64,000 bases of DNA, from assembly GCF_022664455.2 (NCBI RefSeq), contig NZ_JAKRKC020000001.1, positions 1,054,001 to 1,118,000 on the forward strand, read 5' to 3'. The stretch comes from Actinomadura luzonensis. GTDB taxonomy: Bacteria; Actinomycetota; Actinomycetes; Streptosporangiales; Streptosporangiaceae. The notes beneath the pieces were generated by a model. It saw nothing but the letters and a program-made list of their open reading frames with translations, did no database searches and was not told the origin of the DNA. Shown piece after piece: positions 47,277 to 56,670 of this stretch (position 1 is its first letter; each line of letters begins with the position of its first letter). Made by a program: the position numbers and the translations under genes.

Positions 47277-48449
47277 ATGTCCGACCTGAGTCCTAGGCTC
47301 AGGGGCGTGGGGGACAACACACGCCTCATCTACTGGGTCCGCCGGCTGAGCGAATGGGCGATGTTCGGCTGGCTCGGCCTCATGCTCATGGTGGATCTGG
47401 CGTTCGCGATCACCGTCGGCGGCCTGCAGTGGCTGGTGCTGCTCTGCGGCGTGGCCGGGATCGCGGCCGTGGCGCTGCGGCGCAGGCACCGCGCCGACGG
47501 CTACGCCGTCATGCTGACCCTGTCCTTCGCGACGTCCGCCGTCGTCGGCGGCGCCGACCTCGACGGCGTCCCCGGCATGACGGAGACCGGCGCGCTGCTC
47601 ATCCTCCTCATCGGCGTGCTGCGGCACGTCGAACCGGTGCAGCGGGCCGTGGCGCTGGCCGGCGGCGGGCTCGTCGTGCTGATGGCGGAGGCGGTGGGGC
47701 GCGACTACCGGGGGGCGGGGCTGGCGTTCTCGTTCCTGCTGTTCGCCGGGTGGTCGCTGGCCGCGGGGGCGGGCGGCTACCTGCGCTTCCAGCAGGAACG
47801 CCGGACGGAGGCCGTGCACTCGGTACGCCGGGCCGAACGGCTGGAGCTGGCCCGCGAACTGCACGACCTGGTCGCCCACCACATCACCGGCATCGTCGTC
47901 CAGGCGCAGGCCGCCCGGACCGTGGCCGAGCAGCGGCCGGAGGCGGTGCTGCCCGCGCTGGACGCCATCGCCCTGGCCGGCTCGGACGCGCTCACCTCCA
48001 TGCGGCGCATGGTCACGGTGCTGCGCGCCGAGGAGGACGCCGCCCGCAGGCCCGGCGTCACCCTCGCCGACCTGCGGATGCTCACCGACCGGTTCTCGGC
48101 CGACGGGCCGAAGGTGGCCTTCGAGATCGGCCCCGGGCTGGACGACCACACCCTCCAGCCCGAGGTCATGACCACCCTGCACCGGGTGTTGCAGGAGGCG
48201 CTGACCAACGTCCGCAAGCACGCGGCGCGGACCGCCTGGGTGGAGGCCGACCTGCGGCGCCACGAGCGGGCCGTGGTGCTGCGGGTGCGCAACTTCGGCT
48301 CGGCGTCAGACCCGCGGGTGTCGCGTCTGGGCGGCGGGTTCGGGCTGGTCGGGATGGCCGAGCGGGTGGAGGCCCTGGGCGGGCGGCTCCGCGCGGGACC
48401 GTCCCCGCAGGGCGCCTGGGAGGTCACCGCCGAGTTCCCCCTCCCCTGA
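47277..48449 (+). CDS. NarL/DesK-type sensor histidine kinase (orphan)
   Basis: 390 residues. About five membrane helices fill residues 20-165. HisKA_3 follows with the phospho-acceptor His in ELARELHDLVAHHITGIVV, then an HATPase with EALTNVRKHA and GGFGLVGMAERVEALGG. No response regulator is adjacent. The 3' 144 bp overlap the convergent SARP gene. ATG 47277 is taken as the start; GTG 47307 is possible, and a 6-bp palindrome (47285-47303, CCTGAG...) would then lie just before it. Confidence 0.89.
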   Translation: MSDLSPRLRGVGDNTRLIYWVRRLSEWAMFGWLGLMLMVDLAFAITVGGLQWLVLLCGVAGIAAVALRRRHRADGYAVMLTLSFATSAVVGGADLDGVPGMTETGALLILLIGVLRHVEPVQRAVALAGGGLVVLMAEAVGRDYRGAGLAFSFLLFAGWSLAAGAGGYLRFQQERRTEAVHSVRRAERLELARELHDLVAHHITGIVVQAQAARTVAEQRPEAVLPALDAIALAGSDALTSMRRMVTVLRAEEDAARRPGVTLADLRMLTDRFSADGPKVAFEIGPGLDDHTLQPEVMTTLHRVLQEALTNVRKHAARTAWVEADLRRHERAVVLRVRNFGSASDPRVSRLGGGFGLVGMAERVEALGGRLRAGPSPQGAWEVTAEFPLP

Positions 48450-51400
48450 GCCAGGCGCCCTCTCCCTGAGCAGCCCCTCCTCCGGCGCGAATCCGGCCTG
48501 CTCCCGGGCCGGGTCCCGCTCCCCCTCCCGGTACGCCGCCGCGAACGCGGCCTCGCCCAGGGCGGCGCGCAGGCGGGCGGCGACGCGGGTCACGTCGTAC
48601 CGCTCCCCGGGCGGCAGCGGCGCCCCCACGGCCCGCCGGATCCCCGCCGCCGCCCCCAGCATCCGAGCCGCCCGCACCCCCTGCCAGCCGCCCGGCTCCG
48701 ACCCATCCGTCCCCCGCCGGCCCGGCTGCGGCGCGCCCGGCTCCAGCTCGTCGCCGGACAGCGAGAGCGCGCCCGCCAGCCCCTCCAGCGACAGGGCGAC
48801 CGCGCGGGGGTCGCCGGTCGCCAGGGCGGCCTCGTGGCCGGCCCGCTGCCGCCGCAGCGCCGTCTCCGCCTCGCCCCGCTGCTCGGCGGCGAACCCCAGC
48901 TCCGCCAGCACGAACGCGATCCCCGGCGTCCCCCGGACCCGCCGCAGGAAGTCCAGCACCGGCCCCAGGTACGCCTCCGCCTCCGCGTAGCGCCCCTGCC
49001 GCCGCGCGCTCAGGGCCAGCCCCAGCAGGGCGTTCTCCTCGGCGGACCGGTGGGCCTGCTCGACCGCGAGCCGCCGGGCCCGCTCGTGCAGGTCGTCGGC
49101 CCGCGCGTGGTCGCCGGTCAGCAACGCGATCCGGCCGAGCGCCGCCAGCTTGAACGACACCTCGAACCCCAGCTCCTCGGCCAGCCGCAGCCCCTCCTCC
49201 CGCAGCCGGGCCGCCCGCGCGTAGTCGCCGCGGATCTCGGCCGCCCGGTCGAGCACGTCCATGGCCTCGATCTGGCCCCACTCGTCGCCCAGTTCCCTGA
49301 ACAGCGCGAGGCCCCGCTCGCCGTCCCGCTCCATGGCGTCGAGGTCGGCCCGGCCGACGGCGAGCTTGGCGCGCAGGCACAGCGCCGCCGCCACGCCCCA
49401 CCGGTCGCCCAGCTCCTCGTACGCGGCGAGCGCCCGGTCGGCCGCCGCCTCGTGCGCCACGCGGTCTCCGTACGCCCAGCGGACGTGGCTCAGCAGCCAG
49501 TCGGCCAGCGCCCGGCCCGGCGCGTCCAGCCCGCCCCACCGGACCGGCGGGCCGGGCTCGCCGAGCAACATCTCGACGCCGGCCAGCCACACCGACGCCC
49601 GCGCCGCCGCCCGGCGACCTTCCCCATCGGGGTCCCCGCCCTGACGCCCGCCGTGATCCCCGCCGTGATCCCCGCCGTGATCCCCGCCGTCGTACGCCGC
49701 CAGCGCCCCCGCCAGCGCCCGGCGCGCCTCGCCCAGCCGGCCGCGCAGGATCCAGTACCAGGCGAGCGCGTTCACCAGCCGCAGCGCCTCAGGCCCCGCG
49801 AGCGCCTGCCGCAGGTTCGCGCTCTCGGCGTCCAGCCTGGCCAGCCATTCGCGCTGCCCCGGGCCCCGCAGGTCCGCCCGTTCCGCGAGGTCCGCGTAGT
49901 AGCGGGCGTGCCGGAGCGTGATCGTCTCCTCCTCGCCCGCCTCGCGCAGCCGCTCCCTGCCGTAGGCCGCCACCGACTCCAGCAACCGGTACCGCGACCC
50001 CGCCCGCACCACCAACGACCGCTCCACCAGCCGGGCCAGCGCCTCCAGCACCTCCACCCCCGGCTCCGCGCACACCCGCTCGGCCGCCTCCAGCGAACAC
50101 CCGCCCACCTGCACCGCCAACCGCCGCAACACCACCCGCTCGGCCCCGCCCAGCAGCTCCCAGCTCCAATCGATCATCGCCCGCAACGTCCGCTGCCGCG
50201 CCGGCGCATCCCGCAACCCCGCCGTCAACACCCCGAACCGGTCATCCAGCCGCGCCGCCAGCTCCGCCACCCCCAACGCCCGCACCCGCGTCGCCGCCAG
50301 CTCCACCGCCAACGGCAACCCGTCCAACCGCGCGCACACCGCCGCCACCCCCGCATCCACGGCCACCCCCGCCCGCGCCGCGAACAACTCCACCGCCGCC
50401 GAAGCCTCCAGCGGCGGCACCTGCCACACCCGCTCCCCCCCGATCCGCAACGGCTCCTGACCCGTCACCAGCACCCGCAGCCCCGCCACCGCCCGCAGCA
50501 ACCACGCCACCAGCTCCGCCACCGGCTCCACCACGTGCTCGCAGTTGTCCAGCACCAGCAACGTCTCCCGGCTCCGCAGGACCGACACCAGGCGTTCGGT
50601 CACGCAGGCGGCGGCGTCGTCGCGGACGCCGAGCACGGCGGCGACGCTCTCGGCCACCTCGGCCGGCCCGGCGCCGCGCGGCAACGCGGCCAGCTCCACC
50701 AGCCACGCGCCGCCCTCGGGCACCGCGTCGCGGGCGACGGCCAGCGCCAGCCGGGTCTTGCCCACCCCGCCCGGCCCGGTGAGCGTCACCAGGCGATGAG
50801 CACGCAACAACCCCCGCACCTCGCCGACCGCCTCCGCACGGCCCACCAGGGAGGTCAACGGCGCGGGCAGGTTCCCCCGCCCACCCGGCACCCCGCCCGG
50901 CTCCGGGAACGGCCCTCGCGGAAAGGAGCCCTGGCGGGACGGACCCGAGGGAAGCGGGCCCGAGGAGAGTGGGTGGAGGGAGGGGGAGTGACGGAGGATG
51001 GCCCGGTGGAGGGCGGTCAGCTCCGGACCCGGGTCCACCCCCAGCTCCTCCGCCAGCCGCCCCCGCACCCCCTCGTACGCGGCCAGCGCCTCCCCCTGCC
51101 GCCCCGACAGGTACAGGGCCCGCAGGTGGGCCGCCCGCAGCCGCTCACGCAGCGGATGCCGGGCCACCAGCTCCGCCAGGTCCGCCGCCAGGGCGGCGTG
51201 TTCGCCGAGGTCGAGACGGACCTCGGCCAGGTCCTCGAGCGCCGCCAGCCGCCGCTCCTCCAGCCGGGCGGCCGCCGCCCGCGCGAACGGCTCGTCGGCG
51301 AAGTCGGCGTAGGCGGCCCCCCGCCACCACCCCAGCGCCTCGCGCAGCAGCCCCGCTCGCCGGGCGGGGTCCGGTTCGCGGGCGGCCCGGCCGAGCAGGC

Positions 51401-51704
51401 CCTCGAAGCGGGCGGCGTCGCTGTCGTACGGCCCCAGCCGGTACCCGCCGGGCCCGTGCAGGACGAGCCCCGGCTCCCCCAGCGCCCTGCGGAGCTGGGA
51501 CACGCGGGCCTGCAGCGTCCCGACCGGGTTGCGGCCGGCCCGCTCGCCCCACAGGTCCTCCACGAGCCGGTCCACCGGCACCGGCCCGCCGCCGTGCGCG
51601 AGCAGGTCGGCCAGGAGCGTCCGCACCTTGGCCTCGGCCACGTGGACGGCCCGCCCGTCCTCGTCCCAGACCGCCAGCGGCCCGAGCACCCCGAAACGCA
51701 CCAT
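48306..51704 (-). CDS. AfsR/SARP-family regulator: wHTH-BTAD-NB-ARC-TPR
   Basis: 1132 residues. The N-terminal winged helix (AKVRTLLADLLAHGGGPVPVDRLVEDLW) and BTAD domain (to about 250) are followed by an NB-ARC ATPase with Walker A TGPGGVGKTRLALA near 310. TPR-like helices run from about 640 to 1000. A GGDH repeat lies near 675-690. Such regulators activate secondary-metabolism or morphological genes. The last 48 codons are read opposite the kinase gene and look like overprinted sequence. It is divergent from the imine-reductase-like gene across 63 bp, the likely target. Confidence 0.89.
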   Translation of the reverse strand: MVRFGVLGPLAVWDEDGRAVHVAEAKVRTLLADLLAHGGGPVPVDRLVEDLWGERAGRNPVGTLQARVSQLRRALGEPGLVLHGPGGYRLGPYDSDAARFEGLLGRAAREPDPARRAGLLREALGWWRGAAYADFADEPFARAAAARLEERRLAALEDLAEVRLDLGEHAALAADLAELVARHPLRERLRAAHLRALYLSGRQGEALAAYEGVRGRLAEELGVDPGPELTALHRAILRHSPSLHPLSSGPLPSGPSRQGSFPRGPFPEPGGVPGGRGNLPAPLTSLVGRAEAVGEVRGLLRAHRLVTLTGPGGVGKTRLALAVARDAVPEGGAWLVELAALPRGAGPAEVAESVAAVLGVRDDAAACVTERLVSVLRSRETLLVLDNCEHVVEPVAELVAWLLRAVAGLRVLVTGQEPLRIGGERVWQVPPLEASAAVELFAARAGVAVDAGVAAVCARLDGLPLAVELAATRVRALGVAELAARLDDRFGVLTAGLRDAPARQRTLRAMIDWSWELLGGAERVVLRRLAVQVGGCSLEAAERVCAEPGVEVLEALARLVERSLVVRAGSRYRLLESVAAYGRERLREAGEEETITLRHARYYADLAERADLRGPGQREWLARLDAESANLRQALAGPEALRLVNALAWYWILRGRLGEARRALAGALAAYDGGDHGGDHGGDHGGRQGGDPDGEGRRAAARASVWLAGVEMLLGEPGPPVRWGGLDAPGRALADWLLSHVRWAYGDRVAHEAAADRALAAYEELGDRWGVAAALCLRAKLAVGRADLDAMERDGERGLALFRELGDEWGQIEAMDVLDRAAEIRGDYARAARLREEGLRLAEELGFEVSFKLAALGRIALLTGDHARADDLHERARRLAVEQAHRSAEENALLGLALSARRQGRYAEAEAYLGPVLDFLRRVRGTPGIAFVLAELGFAAEQRGEAETALRRQRAGHEAALATGDPRAVALSLEGLAGALSLSGDELEPGAPQPGRRGTDGSEPGGWQGVRAARMLGAAAGIRRAVGAPLPPGERYDVTRVAARLRAALGEAAFAAAYREGERDPAREQAGFAPEEGLLRERAPGSGEGELGGDLPGALRGRSRAEPPAQGLHPLGHPDQPEPAAQTRHPRV

Positions 51705-51767
51705 GCCCTTGCCAACCCGTAGCCGTTCGGAAGTGTTTCCGTAGCGCCTTGTTCAAGGGTTGCGGGC

Positions 51768-52625
51768 ATGAGTGAAGTAACGGTGGTCGGGCTGGGCCCG
51801 ATGGGATCGAAGATGGCCGCGACGTTCCTGGACGCGGGCCACGAGGTGGCGGTGTGGAACCGTACGGCGAGCAAGGCAGAGCCGCTGCTGTCCCGGGGAG
51901 CGCGCCGGGCGGCGTCCGCGGCGGACGGCGAGCTGCTGGTGGTGAGCCAGATCAGCTACCAGGCGATGTACGACAGCCTCGGCGACGAGCGCCTGGACGG
52001 CAAGGTCGTGGTGAACCTCAGCTCGGACACCCCGGAGCGGCTGCGCGAGGCGGCCCGCCGGGTGGCGGGGCGCGGCGGCACGCTGATCACGGGCGGCGTC
52101 ATGGTGCCGCCGCCGGGGATCGGCCGGCCGGGGGCGTACACGTTCTACAGCGGTCCGAAGGACGTCCTCGACCGGCACGCCGCCACCCTGGCGGCGCTGG
52201 GCGAGATCACCTACGTGGGCGCGGACCAGGGCCTGGCGATGATGTACTACCAGGCCCAGCTGCTGATGTTCTGGTCGAGCCTGACCAGTCTCATGCACGC
52301 CCAGGCGCTGCTGGGCACGTCCGGGGTGGGGCCGCTGGAGTTCCTGCCGTACGCGCGGACGTTGTTCGCCCAGCTGGGCGGCGACGGCCCGATGGGGTAC
52401 GCGAAGATCCTCAGCGAGGAGATCGCCGCCGGCCGGCACCCGGGCGGCGAGAACTCCCTGCACATGCAGGCCGTCGGCATGGGCCACGTGGTGGAGGCCC
52501 TGACGGACGCCGGGCTGGAGACCACGGTGCCGGCCGCGCTGAAGGCGCTGTTCGACCGGGCCGACGCCGAGGGGCGCGGCCAGGAGGGCATCGGCACCGT
52601 GATCGAGTCGATCAGGAAGCCCTAG
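51768..52625 (+). CDS. NADPH-dependent imine-reductase-like / beta-hydroxyacid-dehydrogenase-family oxidoreductase
   Basis: 285 residues. The Rossmann motif VTVVGLGPMGSKMA and VWNRTASKAEPL (NADP-type Arg) lead to a helical C-terminal dimerisation domain with ENSLHMQAVGMGHVVEAL. GAYTFYSG and the long interdomain helix match imine reductases rather than hydroxyisobutyrate dehydrogenases, which would have a catalytic lysine. It may reduce cyclic imines in secondary metabolism. It is divergent from the SARP regulator and its stop overlaps that of cystathionine beta-synthase by 3 bp. Confidence 0.88.
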   Translation: MSEVTVVGLGPMGSKMAATFLDAGHEVAVWNRTASKAEPLLSRGARRAASAADGELLVVSQISYQAMYDSLGDERLDGKVVVNLSSDTPERLREAARRVAGRGGTLITGGVMVPPPGIGRPGAYTFYSGPKDVLDRHAATLAALGEITYVGADQGLAMMYYQAQLLMFWSSLTSLMHAQALLGTSGVGPLEFLPYARTLFAQLGGDGPMGYAKILSEEIAAGRHPGGENSLHMQAVGMGHVVEALTDAGLETTVPAALKALFDRADAEGRGQEGIGTVIESIRKP

Positions 52626-53992
52626 TGGTTGGCCAGGAAGGCGAGCAGGTCCTGCCGGGTGATCAGCCCGGCGGGCTTGCCGTCCTCCAGGACGACCGCC
52701 GCGTCGGCCTTTTCCAGCGCTTCCACCGCACGGGCCACAGGTTCACCACTGCCGATCGTGGGTAGCGGCGCGGACATATGATCAGCGATCGGGTCATCGG
52801 AGGAGAGCCTGCCGTGGTACAGGGCTTCGAGCAGATCGCGCTCGACGATGGAGCCGACCACCTCGGCCGCCATGACCGGGGGCTCCTCCTTCATGACCGG
52901 GAGCTGCGACACGCTGTACTCGCGCATGATCGAGATGGCCGTGCTGACGGTCTCGTGCGGGTGGGCGTGCACGAACTCCGGCAGCCCCGGCCCCTTGCGG
53001 GCCAGCACGTCGGCGACCAGGCCCTCGTCGGAGGTGGTGGTGAGGAAGCCGTAGTCGGCCATCCAGTCGTCGTTGAAGATCTTCGACAGGTAGCCGCGGC
53101 CGCCGTCGGGCAGCAGCACGACGATCTTGTCGTCCTTGCCGGCCCGCGCCGCCACCTGGAGCGCCGCCACGACCGCCATGCCGCACGACCCGCCGACCAG
53201 CAGCCCCTCCTCCCGGGCCAGGCGGCGGGTCATGGTGAAGGAGTCCTTGTCGGAGACGGCGATGATCTCGTCGCAGATGGTGGTGTCGTACGTGGCCGGC
53301 CAGATGTCCTCGCCGACGCCCTCCACCAGGTACGGGCGCCCGCTGCCGCCGGAGTAGACCGAGCCCTCGGGGTCGGCGCCGATGATCTTCACCCGGCCGC
53401 CGGAGACCTCCTTGAGGTAGCGGCCGGTGCCGCTGATCGTGCCGCCGGTGCCGATGCCGGCGACGAAGTGGGTGACGCCGCCCTCGGTGTCGGCCCAGAT
53501 CTCCGGGCCGGTGGAGTGGTAGTGGGACTCGGGGTTGTCGACGTTGGAGTACTGGTCGGGCTTCCAGGCGTTGGGCACCTCGCGGGCCAGCCGGTCGGAG
53601 ACCGAGTAGTAGGAGTCGGGGTGGTCGGGCGAGACGGCGGTGGGGCAGACCACGACCTCGGCCCCGTACGCGCGCAGCACCGCGATCTTGTCCTGGGCGA
53701 CTTTGTCGGGCACCACGAACAGGCACCGGTAGCCCTTCTGCTGGGCCACGATGGCCAGCCCGACGCCGGTGTTGCCGGAGGTGGGCTCGACGATGACCCC
53801 ACCGGGGCGCAGCGCGCCCGACTTCTCGGCGGCCTCGATCATGCGGACGGCGATGCGGTCCTTGACCGACCCGCCCGGGTTGAAGTACTCGACCTTGGCC
53901 AGCACCTGGGCGGGCAGCCCCGCGCTCACCTTGTGCAGCCGGACGAGCGGGGTGTTCCCCATGAGGTCGACCAGGGAATCGTAAACGCGCAC
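52622..53992 (-). CDS. cbs: cystathionine beta-synthase
   Basis: 456 residues. The PLP lysine is in FNPGGSVKDR, SGNTGVGLA and GIGTGGTISGTGRYL bind the cofactor, and the C-terminal 120 residues hold two CBS domains (ISIMREYSVSQLPVM; AVEALEKADAAVVLEDGKPAGLITRQDLL). It condenses serine or O-acetylserine with homocysteine. GTG 53992 was chosen because AAGGTGA lies 8 nt upstream and gives the common start RVYDSLVDLMGNTPLV; GTG 54004 is also possible. With the gamma-synthase/lyase at 45.6 kb it would form a transsulfuration route. Confidence 0.95.
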   Translation of the reverse strand: MRVYDSLVDLMGNTPLVRLHKVSAGLPAQVLAKVEYFNPGGSVKDRIAVRMIEAAEKSGALRPGGVIVEPTSGNTGVGLAIVAQQKGYRCLFVVPDKVAQDKIAVLRAYGAEVVVCPTAVSPDHPDSYYSVSDRLAREVPNAWKPDQYSNVDNPESHYHSTGPEIWADTEGGVTHFVAGIGTGGTISGTGRYLKEVSGGRVKIIGADPEGSVYSGGSGRPYLVEGVGEDIWPATYDTTICDEIIAVSDKDSFTMTRRLAREEGLLVGGSCGMAVVAALQVAARAGKDDKIVVLLPDGGRGYLSKIFNDDWMADYGFLTTTSDEGLVADVLARKGPGLPEFVHAHPHETVSTAISIMREYSVSQLPVMKEEPPVMAAEVVGSIVERDLLEALYHGRLSSDDPIADHMSAPLPTIGSGEPVARAVEALEKADAAVVLEDGKPAGLITRQDLLAFLANH

Positions 53993-54119
53993 CGAGGTGT
54001 TCACCTTCTTTGCCAAAGCTTGATCAGCGTCCGGAAGGCCGAGATCCAGTGGGGGTGGCAGGCCCTCGGCTAGTTTCCAAGCAAACGCTACCGCCGAGTT
54101 CGACCAGGGAGGGACGTAC

Positions 54120-55103
54120 GTGGTCTGGGCAGCTGGGATGGCACGCGCCGCACGCAGGATCGCCACGGCCGCGGCGCTCGGAGGGGGCGGGCTGACGGCT
54201 CTCGGGGCCACGGCGTACGGACTGCTGATCGCCGAGGGACTGCTGGCGCGCAAGGCCATCGGCCGCCCGCACGGCATGGACGGGCCCCCGTCCGACGGCA
54301 CCTACGGCATGTTCCCGGGCCAGGCGCTCCGGCTGGCCATGCTGGGCGACTCCACGTCCGTCGGCCTCGGCATGACCGATCCCGCCCACACGCCCGGCGT
54401 GCTGCTGGCCAACGGCCTGGCGGCGGTGGCCGAGCGCCCGGTGCGGCTGCTGGTGGCGGGCAAGTCGGGCGCGTCGTCGGCGGAGCTGGGCGAGCAGGTG
54501 GACCAGGCGCTCGCGATGGAGCCGCACGTCGCGGTGATCTTCGTGGGGGCCAACGACATCATCACCCAGACGCCGCCCGCGACCGCGGTGCGCCACCTGA
54601 CGAAGTCGGTGCGCCGGCTGCGCGACGCGGGCATCGAGGTGATCGTCGGCACCTGCCCCGACCTCGGCACGGTGCGGCCCATCGCGCAGCCGCTGCGCTG
54701 GGTGACCCGGCGCTGGAGCCGGCAGCTCGCGGCGGCCCAGACGGTCGCGGTGGTGGACGCCGGCGGCCGGACGGTGGCCTTCGCCGACGTCCTCGGCCCC
54801 GAATTCGATACGAATCCGACAGAGATGTTCGGACCGGATCGTTTCCATCCATCTGCCCGAGGTTACGCGCAGGCCGCTTACGCGGTGCTACCGTCAGTGT
54901 GCGCTGCGTTGGGGTTGTGGCCTGAGCCGCGCCCCGCGCGCCGCGAAGCACTGCAACCGATCTACCTCGCGGCGGCTACGGCCGCGGAGGAGCCCGGCAC
55001 CGAGGTCACCGCGACCCGGGTCGACGGGCGGGCTACGGGGCTGCACGGCAAGTGGGCCGCGTTGTTCCGCCGGCGGCTCGGCGAGCAGCTCAACGACGCC
55101 TGA
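54120..55103 (+). CDS. SGNH/GDSL-family hydrolase with N-terminal membrane segment
   Basis: 327 residues. A hydrophobic N-terminal segment (IATAAALGGGGLTALGATAYGLLIAEG) probably anchors it. The SGNH blocks are MLGDSTSVGLGM with the nucleophile Ser near residue 78, Gly in GKSGASS, GANDIIT, and DRFHPSARGYAQ with the Asp-His pair. It is an esterase or lipase of unknown substrate. GTG 54120 has GGGAGGGA upstream. It is divergent from cystathionine beta-synthase across 127 bp. Confidence 0.9.
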   Translation: MVWAAGMARAARRIATAAALGGGGLTALGATAYGLLIAEGLLARKAIGRPHGMDGPPSDGTYGMFPGQALRLAMLGDSTSVGLGMTDPAHTPGVLLANGLAAVAERPVRLLVAGKSGASSAELGEQVDQALAMEPHVAVIFVGANDIITQTPPATAVRHLTKSVRRLRDAGIEVIVGTCPDLGTVRPIAQPLRWVTRRWSRQLAAAQTVAVVDAGGRTVAFADVLGPEFDTNPTEMFGPDRFHPSARGYAQAAYAVLPSVCAALGLWPEPRPARREALQPIYLAAATAAEEPGTEVTATRVDGRATGLHGKWAALFRRRLGEQLNDA

Positions 55104-55241
55104 CTCCGCTCAGGCGCCGCGAGCGGCCCGTCGCGCGCCGGCCCCGCCCCGTCCCGGCGTGGCGGGTCCTCCGCCGCGCCCGAACCCGGTCACCGTCCGC
55201 GCGCGAGCCGTCACTCCTCGTCCCTTTGGAGGGTATTGCCC

Positions 55242-56591
55242 GTGCTCCGGCCCCTCTGGAAACCGTCCGTCGCCCTAGCCGGGAGCCTCGCGGTCGCCGG
55301 CTGCTCGGGCAGCGACGCGGCCACCACCACCCCCGCCTTCCCCACCTGGCACAACATTCAGGTCAACGCCGTCAGCCGGATGGCCGAGGCGGCCGGGGTC
55401 GTCACCACGACCTCGATGAAGCCCGACGGCTCCCTGGAGACCGTGGCCGTCCGCCTGCGCGACGGGCGGCGGTTGTGGGCGTACCCGGCCACGATGGCCG
55501 GCCGCCTGCCCGGCATGGGCGTCTCGGCCCCCGCGATCGTCGAGACCGCCGGGGGCGAGGCGGTGGTGGTGGCGCTCGACCCGGCGCGGAAGGGCCGCTG
55601 GAACGCCACGCTGGTGGCCCGCGACGCCCACTCCGGGGTGCAGAAGTGGACCCGGCCGGTGCACTCGACGTTCGGGCCGCAGCGCTGCGGGCGCTACGTG
55701 TGCCTGTCGGAGCACACGGCGCTGGCCAAGGCCCGCATGGTGGTGCTCGACCCGCTCACCGGCAAGCAGGTGTGGAAGCTGCCCGGCATCTCCGAGGTCG
55801 AGTGGTCCGACGCCGGGCGGGTGCTGCTGCTGCGGCTGTCGGACGATCCGACGGTGGAGTCGTACGAGCTGAAGAGCGGCAAGCTGCAGTGGCAGCAGCC
55901 GATCGAGCAGGCGCTCGGGCCGGGCATCGACCTGTCGGGCGGCTGGGCGTTCGGGGCGGCGGGCGACAACCTGGTCGGCTACGTCGCCCCCTACACCAAC
56001 CCGCAGAGCAGGCGGGTGTCCACGTTCGGGCTGTTCTCGGTGAAGATCGCCGACGGCACCATCAACTGGATCCGCCCCTCGGTCGTGCGCGTCTACCCCA
56101 GCGGCAACCCCGGCTACGCGCCGGTGGTGCGCCCGGTGGACCGGCAGGGCGCCTACGGCGGCTTCGCCCGGCTCGACTCCGAGTCCGGGCGGGTGGTCGG
56201 CCAGATCACCGCGGCCGACGTGCCCGGCTCGGGCTGGTGGCTGGCCTTCCCCGAGCGCATGGACAAACTGGGCTTCCTCAAGCACGAGGCCAAGGGCTCG
56301 GCCTTCGACCTGGCCTCGGGCAAGCCGGTGGCGGTGGACCAGGAGCGGAGCTGGTCCTTCTGCGTCACCGACCCCAAGCCGCTGCCGCTGAAGGGCCAGC
56401 CGCCCGGCTTCTACTCGACGGCGGCCATCTGCGAGTACGACCTCGCCACCGGCAAGCGGATCTCCCCGGCGGGCGCGCCCCCGCCGTGGTTCACCGGCAG
56501 CCAGGACGGCTGGAGGTTGTGGCGCGACGAGAAGGGAGCCCTGCACGCGGTGAACGACCAGACCGCGAACGCGCCGGGTATGTACGGGTAA
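55242..56591 (+). CDS. lipoprotein with PQQ-like beta-propeller
   Basis: 449 residues. The signal peptide ends in a lipobox LAVAGC. The rest is strand-rich with repeated DGRRLWAYPA, HSGVQKWTRP, LTGKQVWKLP, KSGKLQWQQP and SGKPVAVD units, the pattern of PQQ-like beta-propellers (each a [GT]xxxW element). It probably sits outside the membrane; function unknown. GTG 55242 was chosen for GGAGGG 8 nt upstream; TTG 55236 is too close to that site. The 55104-55241 spacer shows nothing notable. Confidence 0.78.
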   Translation: MLRPLWKPSVALAGSLAVAGCSGSDAATTTPAFPTWHNIQVNAVSRMAEAAGVVTTTSMKPDGSLETVAVRLRDGRRLWAYPATMAGRLPGMGVSAPAIVETAGGEAVVVALDPARKGRWNATLVARDAHSGVQKWTRPVHSTFGPQRCGRYVCLSEHTALAKARMVVLDPLTGKQVWKLPGISEVEWSDAGRVLLLRLSDDPTVESYELKSGKLQWQQPIEQALGPGIDLSGGWAFGAAGDNLVGYVAPYTNPQSRRVSTFGLFSVKIADGTINWIRPSVVRVYPSGNPGYAPVVRPVDRQGAYGGFARLDSESGRVVGQITAADVPGSGWWLAFPERMDKLGFLKHEAKGSAFDLASGKPVAVDQERSWSFCVTDPKPLPLKGQPPGFYSTAAICEYDLATGKRISPAGAPPPWFTGSQDGWRLWRDEKGALHAVNDQTANAPGMYG

Positions 56592-56623
56592 GCCCGTTCC
56601 GGGGGGCGGCGGGGCTTGCGCAA

Positions 56624-56642
56624 AGAACTGGAATATAGTTCT
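56624..56642. promoter_or_regulatory. inverted repeat upstream of the thiolase gene
   Basis: AGAACT-GGAATAT-AGTTCT, a perfect 6-bp inverted repeat in an AT-rich patch, lies 28 bp before the thiolase ATG. TAGAAC half-sites are used by TetR-type fatty-acid and sterol regulators of actinomycetes, but the spacing here differs from KstR sites. Confidence 0.4.
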
Positions 56643-56670
56643 ACTATTAGCCGCCGACAAAGGAGGGGCC

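Noticed and set aside
47285..47303. Palindrome CCTGAG...TCAGG near the NarL-type kinase start as an operator
   Set aside because: With ATG 47277 as the start it lies inside the coding region; it only becomes interesting if GTG 47307 is the true start.
48834..51722. Long plus-strand frame of 962 codons opposite the SARP gene
   Set aside because: The protein is His/Arg/Gln/Pro-rich with no domain and mirrors codons of the SARP gene.
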